Shown: positions 1 through 8,476 of the stretch, piece by piece | Layout: each line of letters opens with the position of its first letter | How positions within the stretch are numbered: the first letter of the stretch is position 1 | DNA from: Bacteroidales bacterium | Lineage (GTDB): Bacteria > Bacteroidota > Bacteroidia > Bacteroidales > UBA932 | Direction: 5' to 3' | NCBI GenBank assembly: GCA_017625535.1 | Contig: JAGAKR010000025.1 | Location: forward strand, 62,001 to 126,000 | DNA: 64,000 nt | Notes under the pieces: generated by a model | The model's database searches: none | What the model was told of the DNA's origin: nothing | The model's input: the letters and a program-made list of their open reading frames with translations, nothing else | Made by a program: the position numbers and the translations under genes

Positions 1-53
1 CGGATTGGGGCACCGGCTATCGGGAATACATAATTTGCCGCTATCTTTCTCAT
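1..53 (-). CDS. Amidohydrolase family protein, N-terminal fragment
   Basis: Only the first 17 codons lie in the window; the gene runs off the left edge. The start ATG (complement of 51-53) is preceded by an AAAAAGG ribosome binding site. The peptide begins MRKIAANYVFPIAGAPI, which resembles the opening of Bacteroidales amidohydrolases annotated as aminodeoxyfutalosine deaminase or dihydroorotase-like enzymes; this comes from memory of the family. It lies 18 bases downstream of the DUF4296 lipoprotein on the same strand, so the two are probably co-transcribed. Too little is visible to name a substrate. Confidence 0.5.
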   Translation of the reverse strand, partial: MRKIAANYVFPIAGAPI

Positions 54-71
54 TTCCTTTTTATTCCCAAA

Positions 72-755
72 TTATCTCAATCTTCTGTTTCTTACGGTTT
101 TCCTTTCCGCATCCGTTTTCCTCACACTCCTGCGCGGCTTCACCTTAGGCTTCTCCACCTCTTTGCGCACTATAAATGTGTTGAACTTCCTCTCCGGTGC
201 AACCATATTGTTCCGCCACCAGACAGGATTCTGCGGAATATCCACAACTGCTGAATCAAGCATATTCCATTTCTGCAGCCTCTCCCCTGGCACAACAAGC
301 CATCTCACACCCCTCAGGAGCGGATCATACAGCAACTCCACCGGTTCCACTTTCCTTACAGAATCCAGTGCCCACCATTTGTCAAGACTCTTCTTCTCAT
401 TTCTGGCCTTCTGCACAAGAATATCCAGACGATCCACCTTCTCCTCCATAGACTTCTGAGCAGCCTTGAGTATATTGTTGTACTCTCCCCCCTCCTGAAG
501 CCAATACTCAATGGAATTTCTGTAATCCTCAACCGTATAGCCATATTTTGCAAGGATTGCAGGATAAACAGACAAAGAGTCGGTCTGGGCAAACATATCG
601 GGAGTCTTATCCAGATACTGGTCTGCAATGAACATCTCCTCCACAATTGCAGCCATAGTCTTTTTCCCTATAATGCCCTCCTGGGAACATCCCTGCAAAA
701 GAAGGACGGACATTAAAAAACATATGGCATATATAAATGTTAGAATACCGCGCAT
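72..755 (-). CDS. DUF4296-type lipoprotein
   Basis: This 227-residue protein has a hydrophobic signal sequence ending in a lipobox (LLLQGC, Cys 23), so it should be lipid-anchored in the envelope. The region after the anchor (about 30-110) holds the pattern typical of DUF4296, a Bacteroidota family of unknown function: a helix around AAIVEEMFIADQYL, then a YPAILAKYGYT segment. The C-terminal 30 residues are very basic (Lys/Arg-rich), which suggests contact with an acidic partner or nucleic acid but proves nothing. In other Bacteroidales, from memory, DUF4296 genes sit beside an amidohydrolase and cell-envelope genes, as here. A TACCTTTG promoter box lies just upstream at 773-780. Confidence 0.75.
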   Translation of the reverse strand: MRGILTFIYAICFLMSVLLLQGCSQEGIIGKKTMAAIVEEMFIADQYLDKTPDMFAQTDSLSVYPAILAKYGYTVEDYRNSIEYWLQEGGEYNNILKAAQKSMEEKVDRLDILVQKARNEKKSLDKWWALDSVRKVEPVELLYDPLLRGVRWLVVPGERLQKWNMLDSAVVDIPQNPVWWRNNMVAPERKFNTFIVRKEVEKPKVKPRRSVRKTDAERKTVRNRRLR

Positions 756-772
756 AACTGAAATATAATTTA

Positions 773-780
773 CAAAGGTA
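773..780 (-). promoter_or_regulatory. -7 promoter box for the DUF4296 lipoprotein
   Basis: The minus strand reads TACCTTTG, an exact match to the Bacteroidota -7 consensus TAnnTTTG, 18 bases before the lipoprotein start. It is back to back with the plus-strand box at 793-800. Confidence 0.6.
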
Positions 781-792
781 ATTTTTTATTAT

Positions 793-800
793 TACTTTTG
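793..800 (+). promoter_or_regulatory. -7 promoter box for the NodB deacetylase
   Basis: TACTTTTG matches TAnnTTTG and lies 20 bases before the deacetylase ATG, giving a very short leader. It is divergent from the box at 773-780. Confidence 0.6.
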
Positions 801-820
801 CCAACCTAAACATTGCAAAA

Positions 821-1432
821 ATGAGATTCAGGCCGCCCAGGATAATAAGGAAACTTTTCCCCACTTTCATCTGGAATTTTCCCGACGAAAAAGAGGGGAT
901 TTTCCTCACTTTCGACGACGGCCCAAGGCCCGAAGTCACCCCTTGGGTACTTGACTTGCTCGACAAGTACAATGCCAAAGCAACATTCTTCTGCATAGGA
1001 AAAAATGTGGAGATGTTCCCCGAACTCTTTGAAGAGGTGAAACGACGCGGCCACGCTGTGGGCAACCACTCATACAGCCACGTGAAAGGGTGGGGAATGA
1101 AAACCGGAGATTATGTCCGCGACATAGACATTGCCGGCGATATGATAAAATCAAACCTCTTCCGCCCCCCTTACGCCCGCATAGGTCCCAACCAGGCCAG
1201 GGTACTGAACGAGAGATACCACGCCATAATGTGGAACATCATAAGCAGGGACTACAACCGCAACCTCAGCGGCGACGCCTGCGCCCGCAACGTAATCCCA
1301 TACCTTGAGCCCGGCGCCATAATAGTCTTCCACGACTCCATAAAATGCGCCCAGAACCTCTTCATCGCCCTTCCCCAGGTCCTCGAAGCCATAAAGGAAA
1401 AAGGGCTCATCTGCAAAAGGATTGAGTTATAG
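821..1432 (+). CDS. Polysaccharide deacetylase (NodB homology domain, CE4)
   Basis: This 203-residue protein is almost entirely one NodB domain. Metal-dependent enzymes of carbohydrate esterase family 4 remove N- or O-acetyl groups from cell-wall or surface polysaccharides. Visible motifs are TFDDGP (residues 30-35, catalytic and metal-binding Asp), HSYSH (83-87, metal ligands), RPPY near 115, and a late FHDS segment near 173. No signal peptide or anchor is obvious, although a short basic and hydrophobic N-terminus (MRFRPPRIIRKLF) is present; a cytoplasmic or membrane-associated place is possible. The substrate cannot be read from the sequence. The gene is monocistronic and is followed by a hairpin shared with pheT. 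Confidence 0.85.
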   Translation: MRFRPPRIIRKLFPTFIWNFPDEKEGIFLTFDDGPRPEVTPWVLDLLDKYNAKATFFCIGKNVEMFPELFEEVKRRGHAVGNHSYSHVKGWGMKTGDYVRDIDIAGDMIKSNLFRPPYARIGPNQARVLNERYHAIMWNIISRDYNRNLSGDACARNVIPYLEPGAIIVFHDSIKCAQNLFIALPQVLEAIKEKGLICKRIEL

Positions 1433-1438
1433 AACAAA

Positions 1439-1464
1439 TGAGGGTGGCCTTACGGTCACCCTCA
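1439..1464. terminator. Hairpin between convergent deacetylase and pheT
   Basis: TGAGGGTGGCC and GGTCACCCTCA form an 11-position stem with one mismatch around a TTAC loop, between two converging genes. T-runs on either side are weak, so it may act in both directions or only mark the mRNA ends. Confidence 0.55.
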
Positions 1465-1487
1465 TCTTGTATCTGTCGGGAAGCTGA

Positions 1488-4001
1488 TTACCTCAATGCT
1501 GCCCCGTGCTTGTCCTGGAATGCCTTCAGGAGTTTTGCCATTACTGCCTCAACTGCCTTGTCATTGAGTGTCTTCTCAAGATCCTGCAGCACAAAGCTGA
1601 TTGCATACTGTTTCTTACCTTCCGGAATCTTTTCACCTTTGTATACATCAAACAGCGATACGCTCTTGAGGAGCTTCTTCTCTGTTGCAAGGGCAGTCTT
1701 GCGCAAGTCTGCAAATGAAACCCCTTCATCAAGCAACAATGCAAGGTCTCTCTTCACCTCCGGGAATTTAGGGAGTTCAGAGTACTGTACCTTGTTCTTC
1801 TTAAGTGCTTTGAGCAATACGTTCCAGGAAATCTCTGCTGCAAATACCGGCTGTTTTATACCGAACTGCTTGAGTCTTGCCTTAGCAATTGTACCCATTA
1901 CCGCAATCTCCTTGCCGCCGTGCATCTTGTATGAAAGTCCCTCTGCAAACAAATCTGCAGGTGCATTCTCGTACTCGAGGTTTGCCACGTTGATGCCGAA
2001 TTTTGAAAGCAGCAGTTCAAGGTATCCCTTAAGGGTAAAGAAGTTGCCTCCGTTTGTCCTGTTTCTCCAGCCCTGGTAGCCGTTTCCGGTAATGAAAATT
2101 GCGAATTTAGGCTCCTCTGAATATGCTTTAAGTGCATCACCCCTGTGGGCAAGTGCCTCCTCAGGATTTGAAGCATCAAACTCAGGCGCAACGAAACCCG
2201 GATTAAACCTGTATACATTACCGTACTCAAACAACTTCAAATCATTGTTCTGGCGGTTGATATTGTAAGCCACAGCCTCAAGTCCGTTAAGAAGAAGTGT
2301 CTGCCTCATGCAGTTCAAATCAGAACTCAACGGATTCACAAGCATAACGCAGTTCTCCTGCGGATAAGTCTTCAGCTGTGCGTAATAATCACTCTTGGTT
2401 AGGGAGTTGCTCATCATCTCCATAAAGCCGTTTGCAGCCATAAACTCTGCAGCCAGCACCTTCACCCTCTCAGGATCCGGTTTTGGAGTGGCATTGATTG
2501 ATGCCCTCATATTGGCAGGAAGTTCAATATTGTTGTATCCGTAGATTCTGAGGATATCCTCCACAACATCACACTCCCTGTATACATCTACCCTGTATGT
2601 AGGAACCTTCACTGTACATCCACCCTCGTGCTCCTCAACAAACTCCATCTCAAGGTAACCCAGAATATCCTTTATTGTCTTCTCACCTATCTCCTTCCCG
2701 ATAAATCTCTGTATCCTTGCATAATCCAACTCCACAACTTTCTTCTCTACAGGCGCAGAAACCACATCAACAACATCACCTACAATCTCACCTCCTGCTA
2801 TCTCTGTAATGAGCAATGCCGCACGCTTAAGGGCATATAGGGTAACCTCAGGGTCACAACCCCTCTCATAACGGAAAGATGCATCGGTCTTGAGGGTATG
2901 TCTCTTTGATGTCTTCCTTACACTTACAGGATTGAAATATGCACTCTCAAGGAATACATTTGTTGTCTTCTCAGTTACACCGCTCTTGAGGCCGCCGAAC
3001 ACACCTGCAATGCACATAGGCTCCTTTGCGTTGCAGATCATAAGGTCTGCAGCAGAAAGTGTCCTCTCAACCTCATCCAAAGTGGTGAACTTTGTCCCCT
3101 CAGGGCAGAAATCCACAACAACCTCATTACCCTCAATCATATCAGCATCAAATGCGTGCATTGGCTGACCCATCTCCATAAGGATATAGTTGGTAATGTC
3201 CACAATGCTGTTTATAGGACGCAGGCCTATTGTCATCAGTTTTGATTTCAACCAGTCCGGTGACTCTGTAACCTTCACATTCTTAATTGTAAGGCCGCTG
3301 TACCTTGGAGCAGCCTCCTTCGCGTTTACGGTTACCTTAACGGCACCCTCTTTCTTTGCAGCTGCAAGTTTGGCATCAAACTCCTCTACAGAAGGGAGAG
3401 TAAGTTCGCCTCCCATATTGTTTGCCCTAAGATAAGCGCTCAAATCCCTTGCAACACCAATGAAAGATGCTGCATCAACACGGTTAGGGGTAAGGCCAAT
3501 CTCATAAAGGGTATCTGTCTTCAGGTTAAGATAATCTTTTGCAGGTGTACCAGGTACGGCTGAAGGGTCAAGTACCATAATTCCCTCGTGGTTATGACCT
3601 ATTCCCAACTCATCCTCTGCACACAACATTCCAAAAGACTCAACTCCGCGTATCTTGGATTTCTTTATCTTAACCTCCTCACCATTGCTGAATGTAAGTT
3701 TTGTATTAAGGGTTGCAAGCATAACCTTCTGGCCGGCAGCAACATTAGGTGCACCACACACAATCTGCAGCGGCTCACCGCTTCCCGCATTCACTTTAGT
3801 GATGTGCAGATGGTCTGAATCAGGGTGGTTCCCACACTCCAGAACCTCTGCAACAACAACACCTGCAAGGCCTCCAGGAATCTCCTCAACCTCTTCAAAG
3901 TGTTCAACTTCCAATCCAATAGAGGTAAGGATCTTCTCCACCTCTGCAGGAGCCAGATCAAACTTCACATACTCCTTTAGCCAATTGTACGAAATATTCA
4001 T
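1488..4001 (-). CDS. pheT: Phenylalanine--tRNA ligase beta subunit
   Basis: PheT forms the alpha2-beta2 phenylalanyl-tRNA synthetase with PheS and contributes tRNA binding and editing of mischarged tyrosine. The 837-residue length is slightly above the usual bacterial size. Domains in order: N-terminal module, EMAP-like tRNA-binding fold (about 40-155), B3/4 editing region (about 215-380), B5 (about 400-470), a catalytic-like core, and a C-terminal anticodon-binding FDX-ACB domain (last 95 residues, starting near the SELPKFPEVKRDLALL segment). pheS is not next to it, which is common in this phylum. The gene lies 18 bases downstream of ftsY on the same strand, so they probably share the promoter at 5014-5021. 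Confidence 0.97.
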   Translation of the reverse strand: MNISYNWLKEYVKFDLAPAEVEKILTSIGLEVEHFEEVEEIPGGLAGVVVAEVLECGNHPDSDHLHITKVNAGSGEPLQIVCGAPNVAAGQKVMLATLNTKLTFSNGEEVKIKKSKIRGVESFGMLCAEDELGIGHNHEGIMVLDPSAVPGTPAKDYLNLKTDTLYEIGLTPNRVDAASFIGVARDLSAYLRANNMGGELTLPSVEEFDAKLAAAKKEGAVKVTVNAKEAAPRYSGLTIKNVKVTESPDWLKSKLMTIGLRPINSIVDITNYILMEMGQPMHAFDADMIEGNEVVVDFCPEGTKFTTLDEVERTLSAADLMICNAKEPMCIAGVFGGLKSGVTEKTTNVFLESAYFNPVSVRKTSKRHTLKTDASFRYERGCDPEVTLYALKRAALLITEIAGGEIVGDVVDVVSAPVEKKVVELDYARIQRFIGKEIGEKTIKDILGYLEMEFVEEHEGGCTVKVPTYRVDVYRECDVVEDILRIYGYNNIELPANMRASINATPKPDPERVKVLAAEFMAANGFMEMMSNSLTKSDYYAQLKTYPQENCVMLVNPLSSDLNCMRQTLLLNGLEAVAYNINRQNNDLKLFEYGNVYRFNPGFVAPEFDASNPEEALAHRGDALKAYSEEPKFAIFITGNGYQGWRNRTNGGNFFTLKGYLELLLSKFGINVANLEYENAPADLFAEGLSYKMHGGKEIAVMGTIAKARLKQFGIKQPVFAAEISWNVLLKALKKNKVQYSELPKFPEVKRDLALLLDEGVSFADLRKTALATEKKLLKSVSLFDVYKGEKIPEGKKQYAISFVLQDLEKTLNDKAVEAVMAKLLKAFQDKHGAALR

Positions 4002-4019
4002 ATCTTAAAAACTCTATAT

Positions 4020-4988
4020 TTACTTTTTGAACAGCGAGGCCACAAAATCCTTCTTGTTGAAGATCTGCAGGTCCTCAATCTTCTCACCAACTCCAATGAA
4101 CTTCACTGGAATCTGGAACTGGTCAGATATTCCAATCACCACACCACCCTTGGCTGTTCCGTCAAGTTTGGTAACTGCAAGTGCGGTAACATCCGTAGCC
4201 TTGGTAAACTCTTTGGCCTGCTGGTATGCATTCTGGCCGGTAGAACCGTCAAGCACAAGCAGCACCTCGTGAGGGGCATCAGGAACAACCTTACGCATCA
4301 CATTCCTTATCTTGGTAAGTTCATTCATAAGGTTTATCTTGTTGTGCAGACGTCCTGCAGTATCAATGAGCACCACATCCGCATCCTGCGCAACGGCAGA
4401 CTTGAGTGTATCATAAGCAACAGAAGCAGGATCTGCCCCCATCCCCTGTTTTACAATAGGAACCCCTGCCCTTTCGCTCCAGATCACCAGCTGGTCAACC
4501 GCAGCGGCCCTGAATGTATCCGCAGCACCAAGAACAACTTTCTTGCCGCTGTTCTTGAGTCTTGAGGCCAGTTTCCCGATAGTTGTAGTCTTTCCAACTC
4601 CATTCACACCAACCACCATAACAACATAAGGCTTCTTTGAGAAATCAAAGACATTCTCCTCCTGGGAAGAGTCGTTCTCCGTATCTATATCAAGAAGTTT
4701 CTCAATCTCCTCCCTGAGGATATTGTTGAGTTCCTCTGTATTCATGAACTTGTCCCTTGCAACCCTCTCCTGAAGACTCTCAATAATTTTTAGAGTTGTG
4801 TCAACACCTATATCAGATGCAATAAGGGCCTCCTCAATTCCATCAAGGACATCATCATCAACGGTTGATTTGCCAACAATTGCACGGGAAATCTTCTCAA
4901 AAATTCCCATTTTGGTCTTCTGCAGACCATTGTCCAAAGACTCCTTCTCCTCTTTGGACTTCTTGCCGAACAATCCGAAAAATGCCAT
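4020..4988 (-). CDS. ftsY: Signal recognition particle receptor FtsY
   Basis: FtsY is the membrane-associated SRP GTPase that docks ribosome-nascent-chain-SRP complexes on the Sec translocon. In this 322-residue protein a short charged N-terminus is followed by the helical N domain and the GTPase NG domain: P-loop GVNGVGKTT (127-135), DTAGR (209-213) and TKLDG (273-277). The N-terminal A domain is much shorter than in enterobacteria, as usual for Bacteroidota. In many Bacteroidales ftsY directly follows rpmB-rpmG-DUF4295; here a plus-strand flavoprotein gene sits between DUF4295 and ftsY. Confidence 0.97.
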   Translation of the reverse strand: MAFFGLFGKKSKEEKESLDNGLQKTKMGIFEKISRAIVGKSTVDDDVLDGIEEALIASDIGVDTTLKIIESLQERVARDKFMNTEELNNILREEIEKLLDIDTENDSSQEENVFDFSKKPYVVMVVGVNGVGKTTTIGKLASRLKNSGKKVVLGAADTFRAAAVDQLVIWSERAGVPIVKQGMGADPASVAYDTLKSAVAQDADVVLIDTAGRLHNKINLMNELTKIRNVMRKVVPDAPHEVLLVLDGSTGQNAYQQAKEFTKATDVTALAVTKLDGTAKGGVVIGISDQFQIPVKFIGVGEKIEDLQIFNKKDFVASLFKK

Positions 4989-5013
4989 AATGTGTAAGTT
5001 TGGTTAGTAACCT

Positions 5014-5021
5014 GCAAATAT
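5014..5021 (-). promoter_or_regulatory. -7 promoter box for ftsY-pheT
   Basis: The minus strand reads TATATTTG (TAnnTTTG), 25 bases before the ftsY start. It is divergent from the flavoprotein promoter at 5052-5059. Confidence 0.6.
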
Positions 5022-5051
5022 AGGAAATTTCCAGAAACAACGGAATTGTGT

Positions 5052-5059
5052 TATCTTTG
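5052..5059 (+). promoter_or_regulatory. -7 promoter box for the flavoprotein gene
   Basis: TATCTTTG matches TAnnTTTG and lies 22 bases before the ATG at 5082. An AGAGGA ribosome binding site lies between them. Confidence 0.6.
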
Positions 5060-5081
5060 TTAACACAGAAAAACAGAGGAT

Positions 5082-5699
5082 ATGAAGGTTCTTATACTTA
5101 ACGGCTCCCCACGCAACGGGGGAAACACCGCAATTGCCCTTAAAGAAGTTGCAGACACCCTAAACAAAGAGGGGATTGAAACCATTACCATAAACGTGGG
5201 TAAAGAGAACATCCGTGGATGTCTGGCCTGCAACTGGTGCTATGAACACGGCAAATGTGTGATAGATGACAAAGTGAATGAAATAGCAGAACTTTTCAAG
5301 GAGGCAGATGGTCTTGTGCTTGGATCACCTGTATATTACGCCTCTGCAAACGGAACGCTAATCTCACTTTTGGACCGCATATTCCACGGCACCCGATTCA
5401 ACAAGACAATGAAGGTTGGTGCTTCTGTGGCTGTAGCAAGGAGAGGCGGCTGCTCAGCAACTTTCGACCAGCTGAACAAATACTTCACCATAAGCGGAAT
5501 GCCGGTAGCATCAAGCCAGTACTGGAACCAGGTCCACGGCCTTGTACCCGGAGACGCCCTTAAGGATGAAGAGGGGCTGCAGACAATGCGTACCCTGGCG
5601 CGCAACATGGCTTTCCTCATAAAGAGCATTGCACTTGGGAAAGAGAAATATGGGCTTCCAAGCAGAGAGGAGCCTGTATCAACTCATTTTATAAGATAA
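5082..5699 (+). CDS. Iron-sulfur flavoprotein / NADPH-dependent FMN reductase family
   Basis: This 205-residue flavodoxin-fold protein has the FMN phosphate-binding loop GSPRNGGNT (residues 8-16) and a GSPVYYAS segment near 88-95, both typical of the NADPH-dependent FMN reductase superfamily. Four cysteines spaced C-x2-C-x2-C-x5-C (47, 50, 53, 59) match the compact cluster motif of archaeal and anaerobe iron-sulfur flavoproteins (Isf), which bind [4Fe-4S] next to FMN and are linked to reduction of oxygen or peroxide. The function here is inferred from that motif. The gene is monocistronic, with its own promoter and a strong terminator, and it interrupts a conserved ribosomal-protein/ftsY neighbourhood. 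Confidence 0.8.
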   Translation: MKVLILNGSPRNGGNTAIALKEVADTLNKEGIETITINVGKENIRGCLACNWCYEHGKCVIDDKVNEIAELFKEADGLVLGSPVYYASANGTLISLLDRIFHGTRFNKTMKVGASVAVARRGGCSATFDQLNKYFTISGMPVASSQYWNQVHGLVPGDALKDEEGLQTMRTLARNMAFLIKSIALGKEKYGLPSREEPVSTHFIR

Positions 5700-5710
5700 A
5701 GCAATATAAA

Positions 5711-5739
5711 AAAAAGGGTCCTTTTCAGGACCCTTTTTT
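5711..5739. terminator. Bidirectional intrinsic terminator
   Basis: AAAAAGGGTCC (5711-5721) pairs with GGACCCTTTTT (5728-5738) around a six-base loop, with an A-run on the left and a T-run on the right. It serves both the plus-strand flavoprotein gene and the minus-strand DUF4295 gene. Confidence 0.85.
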
Positions 5740-5756
5740 CATATTGCTCGTGCAAA

Positions 5757-5918
5757 TTATTTCTTTGCGAAAAAGTCTTTAACCTCTGCTGTTGGAACCA
5801 TCTCCTCGTTGAATACGTAAGCACCGGTTCTCTCAGATTTTACCATTTTGATGCATTTCACAACGTTTTTCAACTGTGATTTGTCACCACTAAATGTTGC
5901 TACCGCTTTCTTTGCCAT
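5757..5918 (-). CDS. DUF4295 small protein
   Basis: A 53-residue ORF starts MAKKAVATF and ends in FFAKK. It is basic and Lys-rich, and matches the small Bacteroidota family DUF4295, which is encoded after rpmB and rpmG in the same order as here. Its size, charge and constant linkage to L28 and L33 suggest a ribosome-associated protein, but that is inference. The stop (complement of 5757-5759) is followed directly by the bidirectional terminator, so this is the last gene of the thrS-rpmG cluster. Confidence 0.85.
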   Translation of the reverse strand: MAKKAVATFSGDKSQLKNVVKCIKMVKSERTGAYVFNEEMVPTAEVKDFFAKK

Positions 5919-5938
5919 TTCTTAAAAATCTTTAAAAG

Positions 5939-6127
5939 TTATTTAATCTCACGGTGCACAGTCACTTTCTTTAGGAAAGGATTATATTTTTTGCGCTCCA
6001 ATCTTTGAGTTGTGTTCTTTTTGTTCTTAGTGGTAATATACCTGGACATTCCTGGTACACCACTCTCTCTTTGCTCAGTACACTCTAGGATAACCTGTAC
6101 TCTGTTGCCTTTACCTTTCTTTGCCAT
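5939..6127 (-). CDS. rpmG: 50S ribosomal protein L33
   Basis: L33 is a small large-subunit protein near the E site. The 62-residue sequence opens [18 protein letters not shown] and carries the conserved [14 protein letters not shown] and KKYNPFLKK segments. It has only one cysteine, so it is the zinc-free form. It lies 11 bases after rpmB and 20 bases before the DUF4295 gene on the same strand. Confidence 0.95.
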   Translation of the reverse strand: MAKKGKGNRVQVILECTEQRESGVPGMSRYITTKNKKNTTQRLERKKYNPFLKKVTVHREIK

Positions 6128-6138
6128 AGTCCAATATA

Positions 6139-6381
6139 TTATACCAAGTTAATTAAACCTTTCTGCTCAGCAGATTTAAGTGAAGCAGCCAAGCCATTTT
6201 TGTGGATATTTCTGATACCTGCTGCAGAAACTTTAAGGGTAACGAATCTACCCTCCTCCTCCAACCAGAACTTCTTGGTTCTCAGGTTTGGAGCAAACTC
6301 ACGTTTGGTGCGGCGTTTAGAGTGGGAAACGTTGTTTCCTACCATCCTCTTTTTACCTGTTATTTGACAAACTCTTGCCAT
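6139..6381 (-). CDS. rpmB: 50S ribosomal protein L28
   Basis: L28 is a large-subunit protein needed for 70S assembly. The 80-residue sequence has the family opening [11 protein letters not shown], the [10 protein letters not shown] basic block and the [14 protein letters not shown] core. It begins the rpmB-rpmG-DUF4295 block. A near-match promoter box (minus strand GATATTTG, 6422-6429) lies upstream, so the block may be transcribed both on its own and by readthrough from lepB. Confidence 0.96.
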   Translation of the reverse strand: MARVCQITGKKRMVGNNVSHSKRRTKREFAPNLRTKKFWLEEEGRFVTLKVSAAGIRNIHKNGLAASLKSAEQKGLINLV

Positions 6382-6421
6382 TTTATATGTACTTTTTTAA
6401 TATTATTCAATTTTGAGGTTG

Positions 6422-6429
6422 CAAATATC
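6422..6429 (-). promoter_or_regulatory. Possible -7 box for rpmB
   Basis: The minus strand reads GATATTTG, one base off TAnnTTTG, in the 78-base gap between lepB and rpmB and 40 bases before the rpmB start. Confidence 0.35.
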
Positions 6430-6459
6430 CCTCTTTTTTTTTAATAATACAAATGTTTT

Positions 6460-7806
6460 TTAGACAAACTTGAATATCCTGTTCCACCTTATATTTGAAG
6501 GGAACGATTTGTACTTATCTGTTGAGAACCAAATGACTGACGGCGTTCCCACAATGTGGTCCTCCGGTACGAATCCCCAGTAGCGGGAATCAAGGGAGTT
6601 GTGTCTGTTGTCGCCCATCATAAAGTAATAATCCTGCTGGAATGTATACTTGTTGGTCTTCTCTCCGTTTATGTAGAACTCTCCGTCCTTCAATTCAAGT
6701 GTGTTGTTCTCGTAGGCTGTAATTATCCTCTCGTACAACTTCCAGTTGGTGGTGTCCAACTCTATAGTTTCGCCCTTCTCAGGGATCCATATAGGGCCGT
6801 AATTGTCCCTTGTCCATTTGAACTCCTCGCTGAACGGGAAAAGCATCATTGGGGAGTCGGGATAATCCGGCGGATATATATCTATATTCTGCCTTACTTC
6901 AACTATATTTCCCAGAGACTTCACTTTCTCAAGTTCGCTCCTTGTAAGAGGGAGATTAGGATAACCCGGCATCTGCGGATCATAATAGATCTCGCCCTGG
7001 TTCATCCCAAAATCCGCAATTATCTTAGGATTTATAGCAGTTCCATTTGTGTAAACGGAATAGGTGTTCTGGATTCCCTCAAACTGCGGCTGGGGAACGC
7101 CGTTCACTATAACCTCTCCGTTGACTACTCTCAAGGTATCGCCCGCAATTGCCACACATCTCTTCACGTAATTGTCCTTTTTGTCATTCGGCCTTACAAC
7201 TACAGGTCCGTACATCTTTTGGGTATACTCCCTGCCGTTAAGCCTTACGTGAGTGTAGTAATCGTCCATTGGCGCTTTCCTGAGGATAGTGTCACCGTGT
7301 GGAAAACCGAATACCACTATTTCATCCCTCTTTACATTGGAGAAACCTTTAAGTCTCCTGTAACCGTTCTGTATAATTGTGGAGTAAGATTCTCCACCAA
7401 CAACTGGCATCACATTATGTACCAGAGGGAAAGATATCGGGGTCTGGGGAACTTTTGGTCCGTACTGCAATTTGCTCACGAACAGATAGTCTCCCGTCAT
7501 CAGAGTCTTCTCCATTGATGAGGTGGGTATTGTATACGCCTCAAAGAAGAACATCCTTATGAAGGTAGCGGCAACAACTGCAAATACAAGTGCGTCAATC
7601 CACTCGAACAGGCCGTTTGCCTTGCTTCCCTCCTTGTGTTTCTTTCTCCAGAAAGCCCATTTCACTTTTTTGGTAACATAGATATCAAAAATCACTGCAA
7701 GCCCCAATAGCCACCAATAATTTCCGAGCCATATTACCCAAAGGAGATACAGACCTCCCCAAAGTGCAAACTTGAACCATCTATTTTTAAAGAAACCCAA
7801 ATCCAA
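6460..7806 (-). CDS. lepB: Signal peptidase I, long Bacteroidota form
   Basis: LepB cleaves Sec and Tat signal peptides at the outer face of the inner membrane. In this 448-residue protein an N-terminal transmembrane segment (about 13-44), a basic loop and a second membrane segment (about 70-88) are followed by the catalytic region: PTSSM with nucleophile Ser 97, the Lys-bearing VKRCVAIAGD block near 210-220, and MGDNRHNSLDSRYWG near 408-422. About 100 residues inserted between the Lys block and the GDN box make it longer than the E. coli enzyme, as usual in this phylum. It lies 16 bases after rplT on the same strand, so it is probably part of the translation operon. Confidence 0.95.
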   Translation of the reverse strand: MDLGFFKNRWFKFALWGGLYLLWVIWLGNYWWLLGLAVIFDIYVTKKVKWAFWRKKHKEGSKANGLFEWIDALVFAVVAATFIRMFFFEAYTIPTSSMEKTLMTGDYLFVSKLQYGPKVPQTPISFPLVHNVMPVVGGESYSTIIQNGYRRLKGFSNVKRDEIVVFGFPHGDTILRKAPMDDYYTHVRLNGREYTQKMYGPVVVRPNDKKDNYVKRCVAIAGDTLRVVNGEVIVNGVPQPQFEGIQNTYSVYTNGTAINPKIIADFGMNQGEIYYDPQMPGYPNLPLTRSELEKVKSLGNIVEVRQNIDIYPPDYPDSPMMLFPFSEEFKWTRDNYGPIWIPEKGETIELDTTNWKLYERIITAYENNTLELKDGEFYINGEKTNKYTFQQDYYFMMGDNRHNSLDSRYWGFVPEDHIVGTPSVIWFSTDKYKSFPSNIRWNRIFKFV

Positions 7807-7822
7807 CCCCTATAGTATTGAT

Positions 7823-8167
7823 TTATTTTACAGAATTGATGATAGCCTCAAACGCCTGTGGGTTGTTCATTGCAAGGTCTGCAAGAACTTTACGGTTAAG
7901 ACCTACATTGTTCTTGGCAAGTTTGCCGATGAACTGTGAGTAGTTCATACCGTGAAGACGTGCTGCTGCGTTGATTCTCTGAATCCACAATGCACGGAAT
8001 ACTCTCTTCTTGGTCTTACGGTCTCTGTAAGCGTAAGTCAAACCCTTCTCATAGGTGTTCTTGGCAACTGTCCAAACATTAGCTCTGGCAAGGAAGTTAC
8101 CTCTGGTCTGTTTAAGAATTTTTTTACGGCGAGCTCTTGATGCTACCGAATTTACCGATCTTGGCAT
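7823..8167 (-). CDS. rplT: 50S ribosomal protein L20
   Basis: L20 is an early-assembly protein of the large subunit that binds 23S rRNA; in other bacteria it also represses its own operon. This 114-residue protein has the basic N-terminus [18 protein letters not shown], the conserved YRDRKTKKR block and the [11 protein letters not shown] core. It follows rpmI in the classical infC-rpmI-rplT order. The 77-base rpmI-rplT gap could hold an L20-binding structure, but I did not identify one. Confidence 0.97.
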   Translation of the reverse strand: MPRSVNSVASRARRKKILKQTRGNFLARANVWTVAKNTYEKGLTYAYRDRKTKKRVFRALWIQRINAAARLHGMNYSQFIGKLAKNNVGLNRKVLADLAMNNPQAFEAIINSVK

Positions 8168-8244
8168 ACTTTAATGTTTTGTGGTTGTCAGCGTTCTTCT
8201 CCAATTAAGAAACTTATCCTGCTGATCACCCGGTTAATAAATAA

Positions 8245-8439
8245 TTAAGCTAAAATTAGTTCTTTTACCCTCTTCTCATCTGCTTTAACTACTACAGCAG
8301 AGTAAGTAAGATTTCTTTTTTGCTTAGTTGTCTTTTTGGTCAAAATGTGACTCTTGAAAGCGTGCTTTCTTTTTACTTTACCCGATCCGGTAAGCTCGAA
8401 ACGCTTTTTGGCACCGGAATTGGACTTCATTTTAGGCAT
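8245..8439 (-). CDS. rpmI: 50S ribosomal protein L35
   Basis: L35 is a small basic large-subunit protein. The 64-residue sequence starts [20 protein letters not shown] and contains the [14 protein letters not shown] block typical of the family. It is encoded between infC and rplT, with a 37-base gap to infC. Confidence 0.97.
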   Translation of the reverse strand: MPKMKSNSGAKKRFELTGSGKVKRKHAFKSHILTKKTTKQKRNLTYSAVVVKADEKRVKELILA

Positions 8440-8476
8440 TGCTTAAATATTTTTAGTTAGTAATAAAATTAAAGTT

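Noticed and set aside
6556..7518. 320-residue plus-strand ORF opposite lepB
   Set aside because: Antisense to a clear LepB with catalytic motifs; the translated sequence has no recognisable domain and is a composition shadow.
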